DNA of 64,000 nt from Halomonas sp. HAL1 (GTDB lineage Bacteria; Pseudomonadota; Gammaproteobacteria; Pseudomonadales; Halomonadaceae): positions 129,528 through 193,527 of the forward strand of contig NZ_CP130611.1 in assembly GCF_030544485.1 (NCBI RefSeq). Direction: 5' to 3'. Below the pieces are notes generated by a model, which did no database searches, was not told the DNA's origin, and saw nothing but the letters and a program-made list of their open reading frames with translations. Position numbers and translations under genes: made by a program. Positions 28,092 to 36,747 of this stretch are shown in pieces (position 1 is the stretch's first letter; each line of letters opens with the position of its first letter).

Positions 28092-28442
28092 TTAATAGAA
28101 CAAGGGCAAGACGTAGGGGAATACCAGGGCGATTAGCACCAGCAGCGATACGAGCCAGAAGATCGCCTTGTAGCCCGTCCTGACCCGTGGCACGGCACAC
28201 ACCTCTCCCGGCTGGCACTTTTCCACTGGCCGAAAGACGCGACGCCAGGCGAAGAACATCGCCACCAGCGCGACGCCGATAAAGAGCGGGCGATAGGGCT
28301 CCAGCGACGCCAGATTGCTGATCCAGGCGCCGGAAACGCCCAGCGTGATCAGAACCAGCGGGCCGAGGCAACACGCCGAGGCCAGGAGGGCCGCGACTCC
28401 TCCGGCGGCCAGGGGCCCTCGCCCCGTTTTAGGTGTCCGCAT
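28092..28442 (-). CDS. merT: Mercury transporter MerT
   Basis: 116 residues from the ATG at 28442 (the frame runs on into merR only by chance). Three transmembrane helices; the first has LLASACCLGPLVLITLG with the vicinal Cys pair, and the cytoplasmic loop has EKCQPGEVCAVP, the second pair. Imports Hg(II) for reduction by MerA. First gene of the mer operon, under the MerR-controlled promoter. Confidence 0.95.
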   Translation of the reverse strand: MRTPKTGRGPLAAGGVAALLASACCLGPLVLITLGVSGAWISNLASLEPYRPLFIGVALVAMFFAWRRVFRPVEKCQPGEVCAVPRVRTGYKAIFWLVSLLVLIALVFPYVLPLFY

Positions 28443-28479
28443 TGACGATTCTCCTTTCGGGATGGGGGGAGCTACGATA

Positions 28480-28510
28480 AGGTTACTTCCGTAGCTTGGT
28501 ACGGAGTCAA
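28480..28510 (-). promoter_or_regulatory. merT promoter and MerR operator
   Basis: Minus strand: -35 TTGACT (28510-28505), 19-bp spacer with the dyad CCGTACCAAGCTACGG, -10 TAACCT (28485-28480). The 19-bp spacer is the hallmark of MerR-activated promoters, which Hg-MerR untwists. Confidence 0.92.
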
Positions 28511-28515
28511 GCATC

Positions 28516-28962
28516 ATGAAGAGACATGCAGATAAAGTGGCGGACACCATGACCATTGGCGGCCTGGCCAAGGCGGCCGGCGTCAATGTCGAGACAATCC
28601 GCTATTACCAGCGACGAGGGCTATTATCGGAGCCCGAACGACCTCCCGGAGGTATTCGACGCTATAGTGCCGCCGATATCGACAGGTTGACGTTCGTGAA
28701 AACGGCGCAGCAGCTGGGCTTTAGTCTGGATGAGATCAGTGACCTACTTCGGCTGGAAGATGGCGCCCACTGTCAAGAAGCCAGTGCTCTCGCAGAGCAC
28801 AAGTTAGGGGACGTTCGCGAGAAGATCGACAGGCTTGAAAGAATTGAGAAGGTGCTGAGCGAAATGGTCGACCGATGCCATGCACAACAAGGCAATATCA
28901 CTTGCCCGCTAATTGCGTCATTGCATGAAGGGCTCAGAGAAGCAGAAGACCCAAGGGAGTAA
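28516..28962 (+). CDS. merR: Mercury-responsive regulator MerR
   Basis: 148 residues. Winged HTH at the start ([26 protein letters not shown] kept in the first 40 residues), then the dimerisation helix. The three Hg ligands are present: HCQEASAL, then [15 protein letters not shown]. Represses mer without Hg(II) and activates it with Hg(II). Divergent from merT across the shared operator. Confidence 0.95.
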   Translation: MKRHADKVADTMTIGGLAKAAGVNVETIRYYQRRGLLSEPERPPGGIRRYSAADIDRLTFVKTAQQLGFSLDEISDLLRLEDGAHCQEASALAEHKLGDVREKIDRLERIEKVLSEMVDRCHAQQGNITCPLIASLHEGLREAEDPRE

Positions 28963-29040
28963 ATCACCTTCAGTTCGTAGAAAACAACGCGGTCAAAGAG
29001 TCGCAATCATCTATGGACCATGTCGACAAGGAAAGTTTGC

Positions 29041-30342
29041 ATGACCAGCTTGCCTGACAACATCCTGCACCTTCCCGAGTACCACGTCCTAGCCACCAAG
29101 ATGGAAGAGCATGATCTCCACTACCAGGTCGAAGCTCCTGAGCCTCTAGCTTGCGAGGAATGCGGCGTTGAGAGTGAGTTTGTCAGGTTCGGCAAGCGCG
29201 ATGTGGCCTATCGCGACCTACCCATCCACGGAAGGCGGGTCACCCTCTGGGTGGTCCGTCGCCGCTACACCTGCCGGGCGTGTGGAAGGACGTTCCGGCC
29301 AGCTCTTCCGGAAATGGTAGACGATCACCGCATGACGCGGAGGCTTTACAACCACGTCGAGAAGGAAGCCTTCAATCACCCCTACGCCTACGTGGCTGAT
29401 ACCACGGGCCTCGACGAGAAGACTGTCCGCGAGATATTCAAGAAGAAGGCTGAGTTCCTGGCAGCCTGGCATCGCTTCGAGACACCCCGCTGCCTGGGGA
29501 TCGACGAGCTGTACCTGAACCGCCGCTACCGCTGCATCCTGACCAACCTGGAGGAGCGTACCCTACTGGACCTGCTGCCCGGTCGCCAGCAGGACGCGGT
29601 GACGAGGCGCCTCATGAGCATGACCGAGCGCCACCAGGTCGAGATCGTCAGCATGGATATGTGGAAACCCTACCGCCGTGCTGTCCAGGCGGTGCTGCCG
29701 CAGGCTCGCATTGTGGTCGATAAGTTCCACGTCGTGCGAATGGCCAACGAGGCCTTGGAAAAGGTCCGCAAGGGGCTCAGGAAAAAGCTGACGTCCAACC
29801 AGCGCCGAACCCTCAAGGGTGACCGGAAGATCCTGCTGAAGCGCGCTCACGATGTCTCAGATCGCGAACGGCTCATCATGGAGACCTGGACAGGGGCATT
29901 CCCCCAGCTCTTGGCGGCCTACGAGCACAAGGAGCGGTTCTTCCACATCTGGGACGCCACAACCCGGCGTGACGCCGAGAAGGCGCTGACTGCCTGGATT
30001 GACGACATCCCACAGGGGCAAAAGGAGGTCTGGAAAGATCTCGTCAGTGCTATCAGTGGCTGGCATGAGGAGATGCTGACCTACTTCGAGACCGACATCC
30101 CGATCACCAACGCCTTCACGGAGTCAATCAACCGGCTGGCCAAGGATAAGAACCGCGATGGCCGTGGCTACTCATTCGAGGTGATGCGGGCCCGGATGCT
30201 CTACACCACCAAGCACAAGAAGAAGGTGCCGCAGACCAAGGAATCCCCCTTCCTGGGCAAGGCCACCATGACCTACAGCATGGGTCTTCCCGAGCCTGAG
30301 AAAAACTACGGCGTCGATCTATCAACCTTCTGGAAGAGTTAA
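29041..30342 (+). CDS. ISL3-family transposase
   Basis: 433 residues from the ATG at 29041, behind AAGGAAA; an ATG at 29020 is possible. N-terminal zinc finger (CEECGVESEF ... YTCRACGRTF), an HTH region, and the DDE domain: GIDELYLNRR, SMDMWKPYRRAV, VDKFHVVRMANEAL, and NAFTESINRLAK with the catalytic Glu. Intact and full length. Probably moves the whole mer unit, because the matching inverted repeats lie outside merA and behind this gene. Confidence 0.92.
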   Translation: MTSLPDNILHLPEYHVLATKMEEHDLHYQVEAPEPLACEECGVESEFVRFGKRDVAYRDLPIHGRRVTLWVVRRRYTCRACGRTFRPALPEMVDDHRMTRRLYNHVEKEAFNHPYAYVADTTGLDEKTVREIFKKKAEFLAAWHRFETPRCLGIDELYLNRRYRCILTNLEERTLLDLLPGRQQDAVTRRLMSMTERHQVEIVSMDMWKPYRRAVQAVLPQARIVVDKFHVVRMANEALEKVRKGLRKKLTSNQRRTLKGDRKILLKRAHDVSDRERLIMETWTGAFPQLLAAYEHKERFFHIWDATTRRDAEKALTAWIDDIPQGQKEVWKDLVSAISGWHEEMLTYFETDIPITNAFTESINRLAKDKNRDGRGYSFEVMRARMLYTTKHKKKVPQTKESPFLGKATMTYSMGLPEPEKNYGVDLSTFWKS

Positions 30343-30383
30343 GGGTTCGAAGGAGCAAGGGGCTCCATCTACCACTTAATCCG

Positions 30384-30437
30384 GATACCCTGATTTTCAA
30401 AGTGCTCAATAAATGTACCCGCTGATTCGTTATTCAT
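30384..30437 (-). pseudogene. 5' fragment of the split cassette gene
   Basis: ATG at 30437 just after attC-like site g; the frame MNNESAGTFIEHFENQGI runs into the right end of the mer transposon and stops 13 bases inside it. Together with the start-less ORF at 24619-25311, this looks like one cassette gene cut by the insertion. Confidence 0.6.
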
Positions 30438-30448
30438 AGCTCACCTGA

Positions 30449-30507
30449 ACTTAACGCCGCGATTTTGGGTGAGCGTAGCGAAGTCCCAAACATTGCCTTG
30501 TTATGCC
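30449..30507 (-). other. attC-like site g
   Basis: Minus strand: GCATAACAAGG, arm TTTGGG, CTTCGCTACGCTCA, arm CCCAAAA, TCGCGGC and GTTAAGT, a perfect GTTRRRY core. Confidence 0.85.
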
Positions 30508-30510
30508 TGA

Positions 30511-31566
30511 CTATCCAACTGAATTTAATTTGTGCAGATAGTACTGATTTGCTATTGCAATCGGCGATGGTTTCCATATAACGTCACCTTCATCGCTGTC
30601 AGTTTGATACGAATACTCATTTAGATCTATATCATATTCTATAATCTTTTCCAAATTATATATTAGGTCTTGAACATTTTTTTCCCAGCCACTTTCAACG
30701 ATACTCAATATTTTATTGTGGGAATCGTCTAAGCCTTCAACATTTGAAAAGTGGCCACTCAAGCAAAGTTCCATATTGTTTATAGCATGCTTAAATGACT
30801 TGAAGAACGCATTGGAATTTGAGAAATGGAGAATCAATCTGCCTTTTTCATCTTTCGCTAAAACTATATTATCCTTTATAACAACATCGTCGAATTTTTT
30901 TCTATCTGATGCTCCAATTGCGAAAGTTGTGTAGCGCCCCTTAATTCCACCATTTTTTTCGTAGTAGCTGCTTCTAAAAAGCTGCTCACCATGATGTCCC
31001 TCAACCTCCCCAACAAAACCATATGTATGATTTTTACCATCCGAAACCATGATCAACAAATCCGAATGTAAGAATGATTCTGCTACTTTACTGACGGGCC
31101 TCGTTTGCCCATTACATAGAATTCTACCCATTCTTGAAAAGGCATGATGTTCAAGAGGCGTTAATATTTTTACATCTGGATCATCAAACTGTTCTATCAT
31201 TCTATAGAGAGATGAATCCTCTCCAAGTTTAAAGATATTTAAATGCGTATACTCGAAGTCATGTATACCGTATTGAAACAGAAGTTCTGATACTAACTTA
31301 TCCCTAGCATCTATCCCATCTACAGATCGAAGATAATCGATCATTAGATATTCAAACCCATGGTTCCTTATATTGTTTTTCATCTTGTTGAAAAAGTTCG
31401 CTGGATAATTCAAAGTTCCTCGGTATTCTTGCAATGAACTAGTCTTGAGCCTGTATTCAAGATTTTTTTGGTAGGCAATTGTTTTCAAGATAGAGCAATA
31501 GAACATTGCCCAGTACGATTCCCCGCTATCGATTAATTTCGGTTTTATAAATATAGTTCTGTACAT
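30511..31566 (-). CDS. Integron cassette protein, large, unknown function
   Basis: 351 residues from the ATG at 31566 (MYRTIFIKPK); the longer frame reads through an attC site. AT-rich codon use. No family recognised. The centre has FVGEVEGHHGEQLFRSSYYEK next to an ILHFSNSN strand, which could be a nuclease-like core, but catalytic residues cannot be assigned. Cassettes this long are less common. Followed by a well-formed attC. Confidence 0.65.
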   Translation of the reverse strand: MYRTIFIKPKLIDSGESYWAMFYCSILKTIAYQKNLEYRLKTSSLQEYRGTLNYPANFFNKMKNNIRNHGFEYLMIDYLRSVDGIDARDKLVSELLFQYGIHDFEYTHLNIFKLGEDSSLYRMIEQFDDPDVKILTPLEHHAFSRMGRILCNGQTRPVSKVAESFLHSDLLIMVSDGKNHTYGFVGEVEGHHGEQLFRSSYYEKNGGIKGRYTTFAIGASDRKKFDDVVIKDNIVLAKDEKGRLILHFSNSNAFFKSFKHAINNMELCLSGHFSNVEGLDDSHNKILSIVESGWEKNVQDLIYNLEKIIEYDIDLNEYSYQTDSDEGDVIWKPSPIAIANQYYLHKLNSVG

Positions 31567-31602
31567 ATGAAATTTTCTTCTCAAGACAATATAGGCAGCA
31601 GG

Positions 31603-31674
31603 GCATAACGCCCGCAGCACGGGCAAATTTGTAGCGCAGCGCAAATTTTGTCCCTGTGTCTGCGATTGTTAGAC
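31603..31674 (-). other. attC-like site h
   Basis: Minus strand: GTCTAAC (perfect RYYYAAC), long arms ACAGGGACAAAATTTGCG / CAAATTTGCCCGTG around CTGCGCTA, ending GGGCGTTATGC. The best attC in the window. Confidence 0.88.
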
Positions 31675-31679
31675 CTTTA

Positions 31680-32279
31680 TCATTCGACTGGGGCAAAAGC
31701 ATTGTAACTAGGGTTTGCATCCTTTGCTCCCATTTGAAAAAGATAGAGGTTCTTATCATTAATGAGCTTGATGGTGTGTGCGTTAAGCAGGTTGACCATT
31801 CGGTTTCTCCAGTCTTTGGCCTGCTCCTGATAATACGGATAGTCTGTTTTAGTGCCATAGGGGTTATCAGCGTGCAATATTCCGCCGCACTTCTCATAAA
31901 CTTTGATGAACTGTTCTTTTGTTAGAAAATCATCTTTCCGATCCGCCCAATCAGAGGTGATTCCCGGCGTTTTGCTTGGGTTTTGTATGATGGGGTGCGG
32001 ATAAAAACCTGGATTGATACGCTCTAGATCTTTGAGCATTAGCCTAGCATTCCAATGCTCTGCAAATTTCTTGTGTTGGGCGGAATATATTTCTCTATTG
32101 GCGATCAAAGAGCTAAATGCAACCAGCTCTAGAATCTTTCTAATTTGTAAACAGACCGACTCAACTGTAGTAGGGACGTAGAGTGCGTGGGCTTGACCGA
32201 AAAGGAATGAATCTACGACAGCCGTTCGCCGTTTGATCTCAATTAGAACTGCCCGGTATTTATCTTGTGATGAGTCCAT
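31680..32279 (-). CDS. Integron cassette protein, first in array
   Basis: 199 residues. Helical N-terminal half with CLQIRKILELVAFSSLIANRE, a pattern of HEPN-like or RNA-binding helical domains, then KCGGILHADNPYG and a C-terminal DWRNRMVNLLNAHTI. No clear RX4-6H. It starts 7 bp inside the GTTAGGC attachment core, so it is the promoter-proximal cassette. Function unknown. Confidence 0.65.
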   Translation of the reverse strand: MDSSQDKYRAVLIEIKRRTAVVDSFLFGQAHALYVPTTVESVCLQIRKILELVAFSSLIANREIYSAQHKKFAEHWNARLMLKDLERINPGFYPHPIIQNPSKTPGITSDWADRKDDFLTKEQFIKVYEKCGGILHADNPYGTKTDYPYYQEQAKDWRNRMVNLLNAHTIKLINDKNLYLFQMGAKDANPSYNAFAPVE

Positions 32280-32285
32280 TTTTTT

Positions 32286-32328
32286 GCCTAACAGTTTTAT
32301 TCATGCGCATGCGCGTTAACATTATCAC
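32286..32328 (-). other. attI-like site at head of cassette array
   Basis: Minus strand: AATGTTAACGC..., AATAAAACTGTTAGGC, with a perfect GTTAGGC core right before the first cassette gene. The ATGTTA-CGC and AAAAC..GTTAGGC blocks resemble class 1 attI. No integrase gene lies beyond it. It could also be the right end of a lost attC. Confidence 0.5.
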
Positions 32329-32736
32329 CAGTATCTGAGAATTGCGCATAAGCATAAGAGCCCTGATCATAAGCAACTGTTTTATATGTATTTGAAAGAT
32401 TCTCTTCTGGCAATACAAGCCTTCACGTTACAGAACTGACCAGAAAAAAAGCATTGTGAGCTAGGGGCTTCTATCCTGCGATGGCCGCTTTGGGTCGTTA
32501 TCGGACAATCGAGATTTCTCATAATTCTTAAGTTGACAGTATCCTAATCAAAAATGGCTGTCACGGTTAAAGGACTTCCCCTCGTTTAGCACCATCCTAC
32601 CTCTGGCCTACAGTTATCAATCGCTCACGTATATCCGGTCCCTCGCAACGCACTCTTATTGAGGTGCATGGCCATACCGATGCAAGGGAGTAGGAGCCCT
32701 TCCCCCGTTTTGGTACCACGGAGTCTTATATATTGT
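32329..32736. other. Intergenic region where an intI gene would be expected
   Basis: About 400 bp, AT-rich on the left. No ORF resembling an integron integrase or a remnant of one is visible on either strand. TTGCTT and TTATGC-type boxes on the minus strand (about 32350-32380) might be a cassette promoter, but this is weak. Confidence 0.4.
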
Positions 32737-32801
32737 GTCAGTGGCTTCCCTATCTCCCCCTGAGACCTGCAATTCAGCAGGAATGAGAGAGATAAACGAT
32801 C
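32737..32801 (+). promoter_or_regulatory. Conserved leader, copy 9
   Basis: GTCAGT at 32737, CCCTATCTCC, GAGACC at 32762 (25 nt), stem CCTGC/GCAGG, GGAATGAGAGAGATAA, ATG at 32802. Confidence 0.8.
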
Positions 32802-33173
32802 ATGGAACTGACTAAATTCGACTGCTTTGCAATCTGTAGTGACACCGTGACAGGTTCACATGGCGACTTCACGATCACAGTGTTGCTCGACCATGATCCA
32901 GATGTGACACCGCACTGCTTTGATACCTATTCAGATTCCGATAAGGAAACCTGGGCAGAGAATAGGTGGTTTTTCGGTGTACTCAAGACCAAGGTCGAAC
33001 TGAAAGTAGGTAGCCAATCTGTTCTTTTGGACGATGTGGCAACTGTACTGGGGGGTATTGAGGTCAACAAGACAGAAAATAATGCTCACCTTGACGTTCA
33101 TGCTCGTGAACTTGCTCAGGATGCTGTTGAGCGGGGAATAGAGATTGTGGAACAGATCAAGACTGCTGCGTAA
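32802..33173 (+). CDS. Hypothetical protein under conserved leader
   Basis: 123 residues, acidic. Beta-rich start (FDCFAICSDTVTGSHGDFTITVLLDHD), then WAENRWFFGVLKTKVELKVG and a C-terminal helix (ARELAQDAVERGIEIVEQI). No family recognised. Leader and terminator are of the shared type. Confidence 0.65.
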   Translation: MELTKFDCFAICSDTVTGSHGDFTITVLLDHDPDVTPHCFDTYSDSDKETWAENRWFFGVLKTKVELKVGSQSVLLDDVATVLGGIEVNKTENNAHLDVHARELAQDAVERGIEIVEQIKTAA

Positions 33174-33176
33174 TAC

Positions 33177-33212
33177 ATTCAACAGACCCTTCACTTGTGA
33201 AGGGTCTTTCAC
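33177..33212 (+). terminator. TTCAA-hairpin terminator
   Basis: AGACCCTTCAC / TGAAGGGTCT stem followed by TTTC. Confidence 0.75.
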
Positions 33213-33235
33213 ATTCAGGCTGAACCGATCACTGC

Positions 33236-33417
33236 TGTGCAACATTCCCCCTCAGTCTCGGACATCCGGTAAGCGGATTTCTGGGGTTATCTATGCAGTA
33301 TCCCCCCTAGTGCGTTGATGACAATGACAAGGCATCGCCACTACCTGTGCAACATCCCCCCTCCTGTCCTAGGCCTGAGACCAGGCGCCAATTTTCTTTG
33401 TGTGCAGTATTCCCACC
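33236..33417 (-). repeat. Iteron-like repeat cluster 3 (4 copies, inverted)
   Basis: TGTGCAACATTCCCCCT at 33236, TGCAGTATCCCCCC at 33294, TGTGCAACATCCCCC at 33346 and TGTGCAGTATTCCCACC at 33401: the same motif as clusters 1 and 2, in opposite direction, 22-26 kb away and directly before the methyltransferase leader. Confidence 0.8.
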
Positions 33418-33431
33418 GGACCCGGCTATGG

Positions 33432-33495
33432 GTCACCAGGCCCCCTACCTCCTTTCGAGACCTGTATTCCGCAGGAATGAGAGAGGAGATTGATC
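33432..33495 (+). promoter_or_regulatory. Conserved leader, copy 10 (methyltransferase)
   Basis: GTCACC at 33432, CCCCTACCTC, GAGACC at 33457 (25 nt), TATTCCGCAGG, then GGAATGAGAGAGGAG, ATG at 33496. Confidence 0.82.
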
Positions 33496-34896
33496 ATGAG
33501 CAAGAGCACTGTGATTTACACCAAGATTGGTGAGCACAGGGGTAAGCAGCGTTTGTGGCTGGAAGGCAATCGGCTGGCGCGTACTGGGATCACTCCAGGG
33601 CAGCGCTTCAACCTCGTTGCCGGCCGTAAGAGCCTGACCCTGCAATTTGCAGAAAATGGTGCTTACAAGGTGTCGCGCAGAAAGCGTGGTGAGGTCGAGT
33701 TGCCAGTCATCGACATTACGGCAGCTGAGCTGGCGCAAGCGTTGGGCAAGGTAGAGCGGGTGCGTGTCGTCGTCAGGGGGAATCGTGTCGACATCACGAT
33801 TCATCACCATGATCTAGCTGAATCGGATCGTATGGGTCGTCTACTGCAGTCCCTGACCAAGGGTGAACCGATTGAAATTGGCTCGATTGCCCACGGCGGG
33901 GGAGTGCTTGATCACGCAATACATACTGGCCTTGCAGATGTCGGAATACCCTCGCGCCTGGCCTTCGCCAATGAGCTGGAAGGTGCTTATCTGGAGGCAT
34001 CATTGGCGAACAACCCTGTGTGGGACGAGGATAGCATTGCGATCCAAGGCCCGATGGAGGAAGTGGAGTGGCACAAGCTGCCGTTCATTCACCTCCTTTG
34101 TGCAGGTTTGCCGTGTACCGGGGCTAGCCTGTCAGGACGGGCGAAGAATAAGCTGGACCGGGCAGAAGCGCATGAGACAGCAGGTAGTCTCTTCATCGCC
34201 TTCATGAATGCAATCCAGACTTTGCGGCCGGCTATGGTGCTACTGGAGAATGTCCCGCAGTACCAGTCGACCGCCAGCATGACGGTCATTCGCAGCGTGT
34301 TGGCGAGCATTGGCTATGACGTGCATGAGACCATTCTGGATGGGTACGCGATGGGGTCACTGGAGCGGCGCGATCGGCTTTGCATGCTCTCAGTGAGTAA
34401 GGGCATTGAGGTCGATCTCGAAGCGCTGGAGCCTGTACGTCAGCGTGAATCATCCATCGCCGCGGTATTGGAGCCGTTTCAGGTAGTTAAGGATCGCTTC
34501 AAGCCTTATAGCTACCTTGCCGACAAGGAGGCCAGGGATCTGGCGGCGGGAAAGGGCTTTCGTCGTCAGCTGCTCGATGGTTCAGAGGGAAGCCTCGGCA
34601 CCATAGGGCGTGGGTACTCGAAGGCACGCTCAACTGAGCCGTTTCTCCGTCACCCTGACGATTCTGGCCAGTCGCGACTATTGACCAAGGCAGAGCATGC
34701 CCGAGTCAAAACAGTCCCTGAGATGCTTGTTCAAGGGCTGTCTGAGACTGTCAGCCACGAACTGCTGGGCCAAGGAGTGGTTCATTGTGCTTTTCGCGCA
34801 GTGGGCCGCCTCATTGGCAACTGCTTGCATAGTATTAGTGAGCAGGACAAATCTGCTTGGGAGCAAAAATGGTTTAAGACGCAATCCGCGGCTTAG
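33496..34896 (+). CDS. C5-cytosine DNA methyltransferase, orphan
   Basis: 466 residues. An N-terminal extension of about 125 residues precedes the methyltransferase core: IGSIAHGGGVLDHA (motif I, SAM binding, atypical), AGLPCTGAS (motif IV with catalytic Cys), LLENVP (VI), SLERRDRL (VIII), SRLLTKAEHARVKTVPE (IX) and ELLGQGVVHCAF (X). No restriction endonuclease is beside it. Such plasmid enzymes modify the plasmid and protect it from host restriction. Under the conserved leader. Confidence 0.86.
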   Translation: MSKSTVIYTKIGEHRGKQRLWLEGNRLARTGITPGQRFNLVAGRKSLTLQFAENGAYKVSRRKRGEVELPVIDITAAELAQALGKVERVRVVVRGNRVDITIHHHDLAESDRMGRLLQSLTKGEPIEIGSIAHGGGVLDHAIHTGLADVGIPSRLAFANELEGAYLEASLANNPVWDEDSIAIQGPMEEVEWHKLPFIHLLCAGLPCTGASLSGRAKNKLDRAEAHETAGSLFIAFMNAIQTLRPAMVLLENVPQYQSTASMTVIRSVLASIGYDVHETILDGYAMGSLERRDRLCMLSVSKGIEVDLEALEPVRQRESSIAAVLEPFQVVKDRFKPYSYLADKEARDLAAGKGFRRQLLDGSEGSLGTIGRGYSKARSTEPFLRHPDDSGQSRLLTKAEHARVKTVPEMLVQGLSETVSHELLGQGVVHCAFRAVGRLIGNCLHSISEQDKSAWEQKWFKTQSAA

Positions 34897-34924
34897 CCAC
34901 ACACTAAACTCTTAGGCACCCTTC

Positions 34925-34956
34925 AAGCCCCTCTCCGTTACACGGAAGGGGCTTTT
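34925..34956 (+). terminator. TTCAAGCCCC-type terminator
   Basis: AAGCCCCTCTCCG / CGGAAGGGGCTTTT hairpin behind the methyltransferase. Confidence 0.85.
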
Positions 34957-35041
34957 CTCTGTCTAGGGCTATCTACTGCCATTGTTTCGCATGCGGAACA
35001 TTTTAATTTGATGGCAGTGTCTCCCCTACCTCTCCATAGCC

Positions 35042-35103
35042 GTCACTGGTCGCCCTATCTACTTGTGAGATCCGGGCAACCGGAAATGAGAGAGGAGCAG
35101 ATC
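35042..35103 (+). promoter_or_regulatory. Conserved leader, copy 11 (primase-like)
   Basis: GTCACT at 35042, CCCTATCTAC, GAGATC at 35067 (25 nt), stem CCGG/CCGG, GGAAATGAGAGAGGAG, ATG at 35104. A second upstream block (GGCAGTGTCTCCCCTACCTC, 35011-35030) repeats the 5' part. Confidence 0.78.
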
Positions 35104-36195
35104 ATGAGAAACAGTAACAAGTACGAAATCGCTGATGTGAAGCGTGTAGCGCAAGGGCAATGGGATACGGTCTTTCGGGTCCTATGCCCGGAGCTGGAAG
35201 ATGCGCTGGCCCACCCGGGCCATCACATCGACTGCCCTATACATGGTGGCAAAGAAGACTTCCGCCTCGATCGCGGTTTCAAGCAACGTGGGACGGCCAT
35301 CTGCACTTGCGGTAACTGGGATGGATTTAGCTTGCTCAAAGAGCTGAAAGGCTGGTCTCTTCCCGAAATCCTGGAGCAGGTCATGGGGGCTCTCGGTGAA
35401 CAAACCGTTGAGGCGCTGGCGCCCGTAGCATCGCGCCCAGCGCCTCGAAAAGTCGAGGAAAAGAAAGATATACGCCCAACGCTGCGTAGACGCTGGGAAG
35501 AAGCTCTACCCCTGGGAAGGGGCGAAGGTCGCTTCATGCTAGCAAGCTATTTGCAGTTCCGCGGGTTGCCTGTAAAGCCAATGCTCAGCGTTCTCGAGAC
35601 GGAGGCACGCCTCCATCCTAGGCTGGCTTACATCGAAAAAGGCAAAGTGGTGGGCCACTATCCTGCACTGATAACCATAGTCAGGGATGCGGCTGGAAAG
35701 CCTGTGACGATGCATAGGACGTATCTCAACCGCTCCGAAAGTGGTGTGGTTAAGAAGGCGCCTGTAATCAAGGCCAAAAAGCTGTTCCCTGTGGTGAATG
35801 GTGGCGATGTCCATGGTGGTGCTATCCGCTTGGGTACGGTAACAGCCGGCGTTATCGGTGTAGCTGAGGGTATTGAAACTTCGCTAGCTATTCGGGCTGC
35901 AACTGGGATGCCTGTCTGGCCGGTGCTATCAGCCTCACTGATGAGGTCGTTCGAGCCGCCTGAGGGTGTTACGGAAGTCGTTATCTGGGCTGATCGTGAC
36001 CTCCCCGACAGGAAAGGCCGTAAGGCTGGCCAGGAAGCGGCGGAAGCGCTCCAGGCTCGGCTTTTAGAGAAAGGGATTCAAGTGTCTATTAAGATCCCTG
36101 ATGCACCCAGTTCAGTCGATGTAAGTGTCGATTGGGCTGATGTGTACACCAGTAGTGGGCTCACGGGATTCCCCCGCAAGAGCGAAGCTGCTTAA
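35104..36195 (+). CDS. Primase-like protein with zinc finger and toprim domain
   Basis: 363 residues from the ATG at 35104. N-terminal CHC2-like zinc binding (DCPIHGGKEDF ... AICTCGNWDGF), a primase linker region (LASYLQFRGLPV, GHYPALITIVRD, HRTYL), then toprim: VAEGIETSLAI with the catalytic Glu and VVIWADRDLPDRKG with the metal-binding Asp pair. Likely primes the lagging strand on incoming ssDNA, like plasmid and P4-type primases. Leader-controlled. Confidence 0.85.
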   Translation: MRNSNKYEIADVKRVAQGQWDTVFRVLCPELEDALAHPGHHIDCPIHGGKEDFRLDRGFKQRGTAICTCGNWDGFSLLKELKGWSLPEILEQVMGALGEQTVEALAPVASRPAPRKVEEKKDIRPTLRRRWEEALPLGRGEGRFMLASYLQFRGLPVKPMLSVLETEARLHPRLAYIEKGKVVGHYPALITIVRDAAGKPVTMHRTYLNRSESGVVKKAPVIKAKKLFPVVNGGDVHGGAIRLGTVTAGVIGVAEGIETSLAIRAATGMPVWPVLSASLMRSFEPPEGVTEVVIWADRDLPDRKGRKAGQEAAEALQARLLEKGIQVSIKIPDAPSSVDVSVDWADVYTSSGLTGFPRKSEAA

Positions 36196-36201
36196 CCCTT
36201 C

Positions 36202-36237
36202 AAACCCTTCTGACATCCATTGTCAGGAGGGTTTTTC
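36202..36237 (+). terminator. Terminator of primase-like gene
   Basis: AAACCCTTCTGACA / TGTCAGGAGGGTTTTT hairpin, preceded by TTCAA. Confidence 0.85.
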
Positions 36238-36685
36238 ATTTTTCAGAATTTTCAGATTCAAGAGGACGGATGCGTTTTTTATAAATTTGCTGAATCTGAT
36301 TGGGTCAAGCAGCTACTTACCCCTTAGGTCATCCCACCCCACCCCACCCCACCCCGCTTGAAGCTCATGCCGGTTGAGTTCGCGCTTTTTAGCGTGGATA
36401 GCATGCCACCAGGCGGCGCTTCTGTACTCAAGGCTTTCAGCACAGGGTCCGAAGTTGCCGCTCGATTTTTCATTCCATAACCAGTCTGACTTTTTTTATT
36501 GGTTCTTAATGTTGAGACCAGGGTTATATGGGGCCTAGGGAATGATTCTAGTTCCCTTACGTGGTGCATCAGTTCTCCCTACGAGTTATTCAACTAAACG
36601 TATGTTTGAATTAACCGCTTGATCGTGTCACCTCAGAGGCGTAGCTACTCCTCTCGGCTTTCTCAATACCACCTCCCGTTTGTCT
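36238..36685. other. Intergenic region with short tandem repeat
   Basis: About 450 bp. A (CCCAC)n-type pentamer run lies at 36333-36355. A minus-strand frame at 36324-36569 exists only because of low-complexity sequence and has no ribosome site. Nothing else recognised. Confidence 0.4.
36333..36355. repeat. Pentanucleotide repeat CCCAC
   Basis: About four and a half units of CCCAC in a row; could vary in length by slippage. No coding role. Confidence 0.8.
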
Positions 36686-36747
36686 GTCAGTGGCGCCCCT
36701 ACCTCTCATGAGACCCCGACACCAGGGGGATGGGAGGAGAGCACGTT
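36686..36747 (+). promoter_or_regulatory. Conserved leader, copy 12 (ERF)
   Basis: GTCAGT at 36686, CCCCTACCTC, GAGACC at 36710 (24 nt), stem CCC/GGG, GGGATGGGAGGAGAG, ATG at 36748. Confidence 0.78.

Noticed and set aside
36324..36569. 81-codon minus-strand ORF
   Set aside because: Runs over the CCCAC repeat, no start signal, no recognisable domain.
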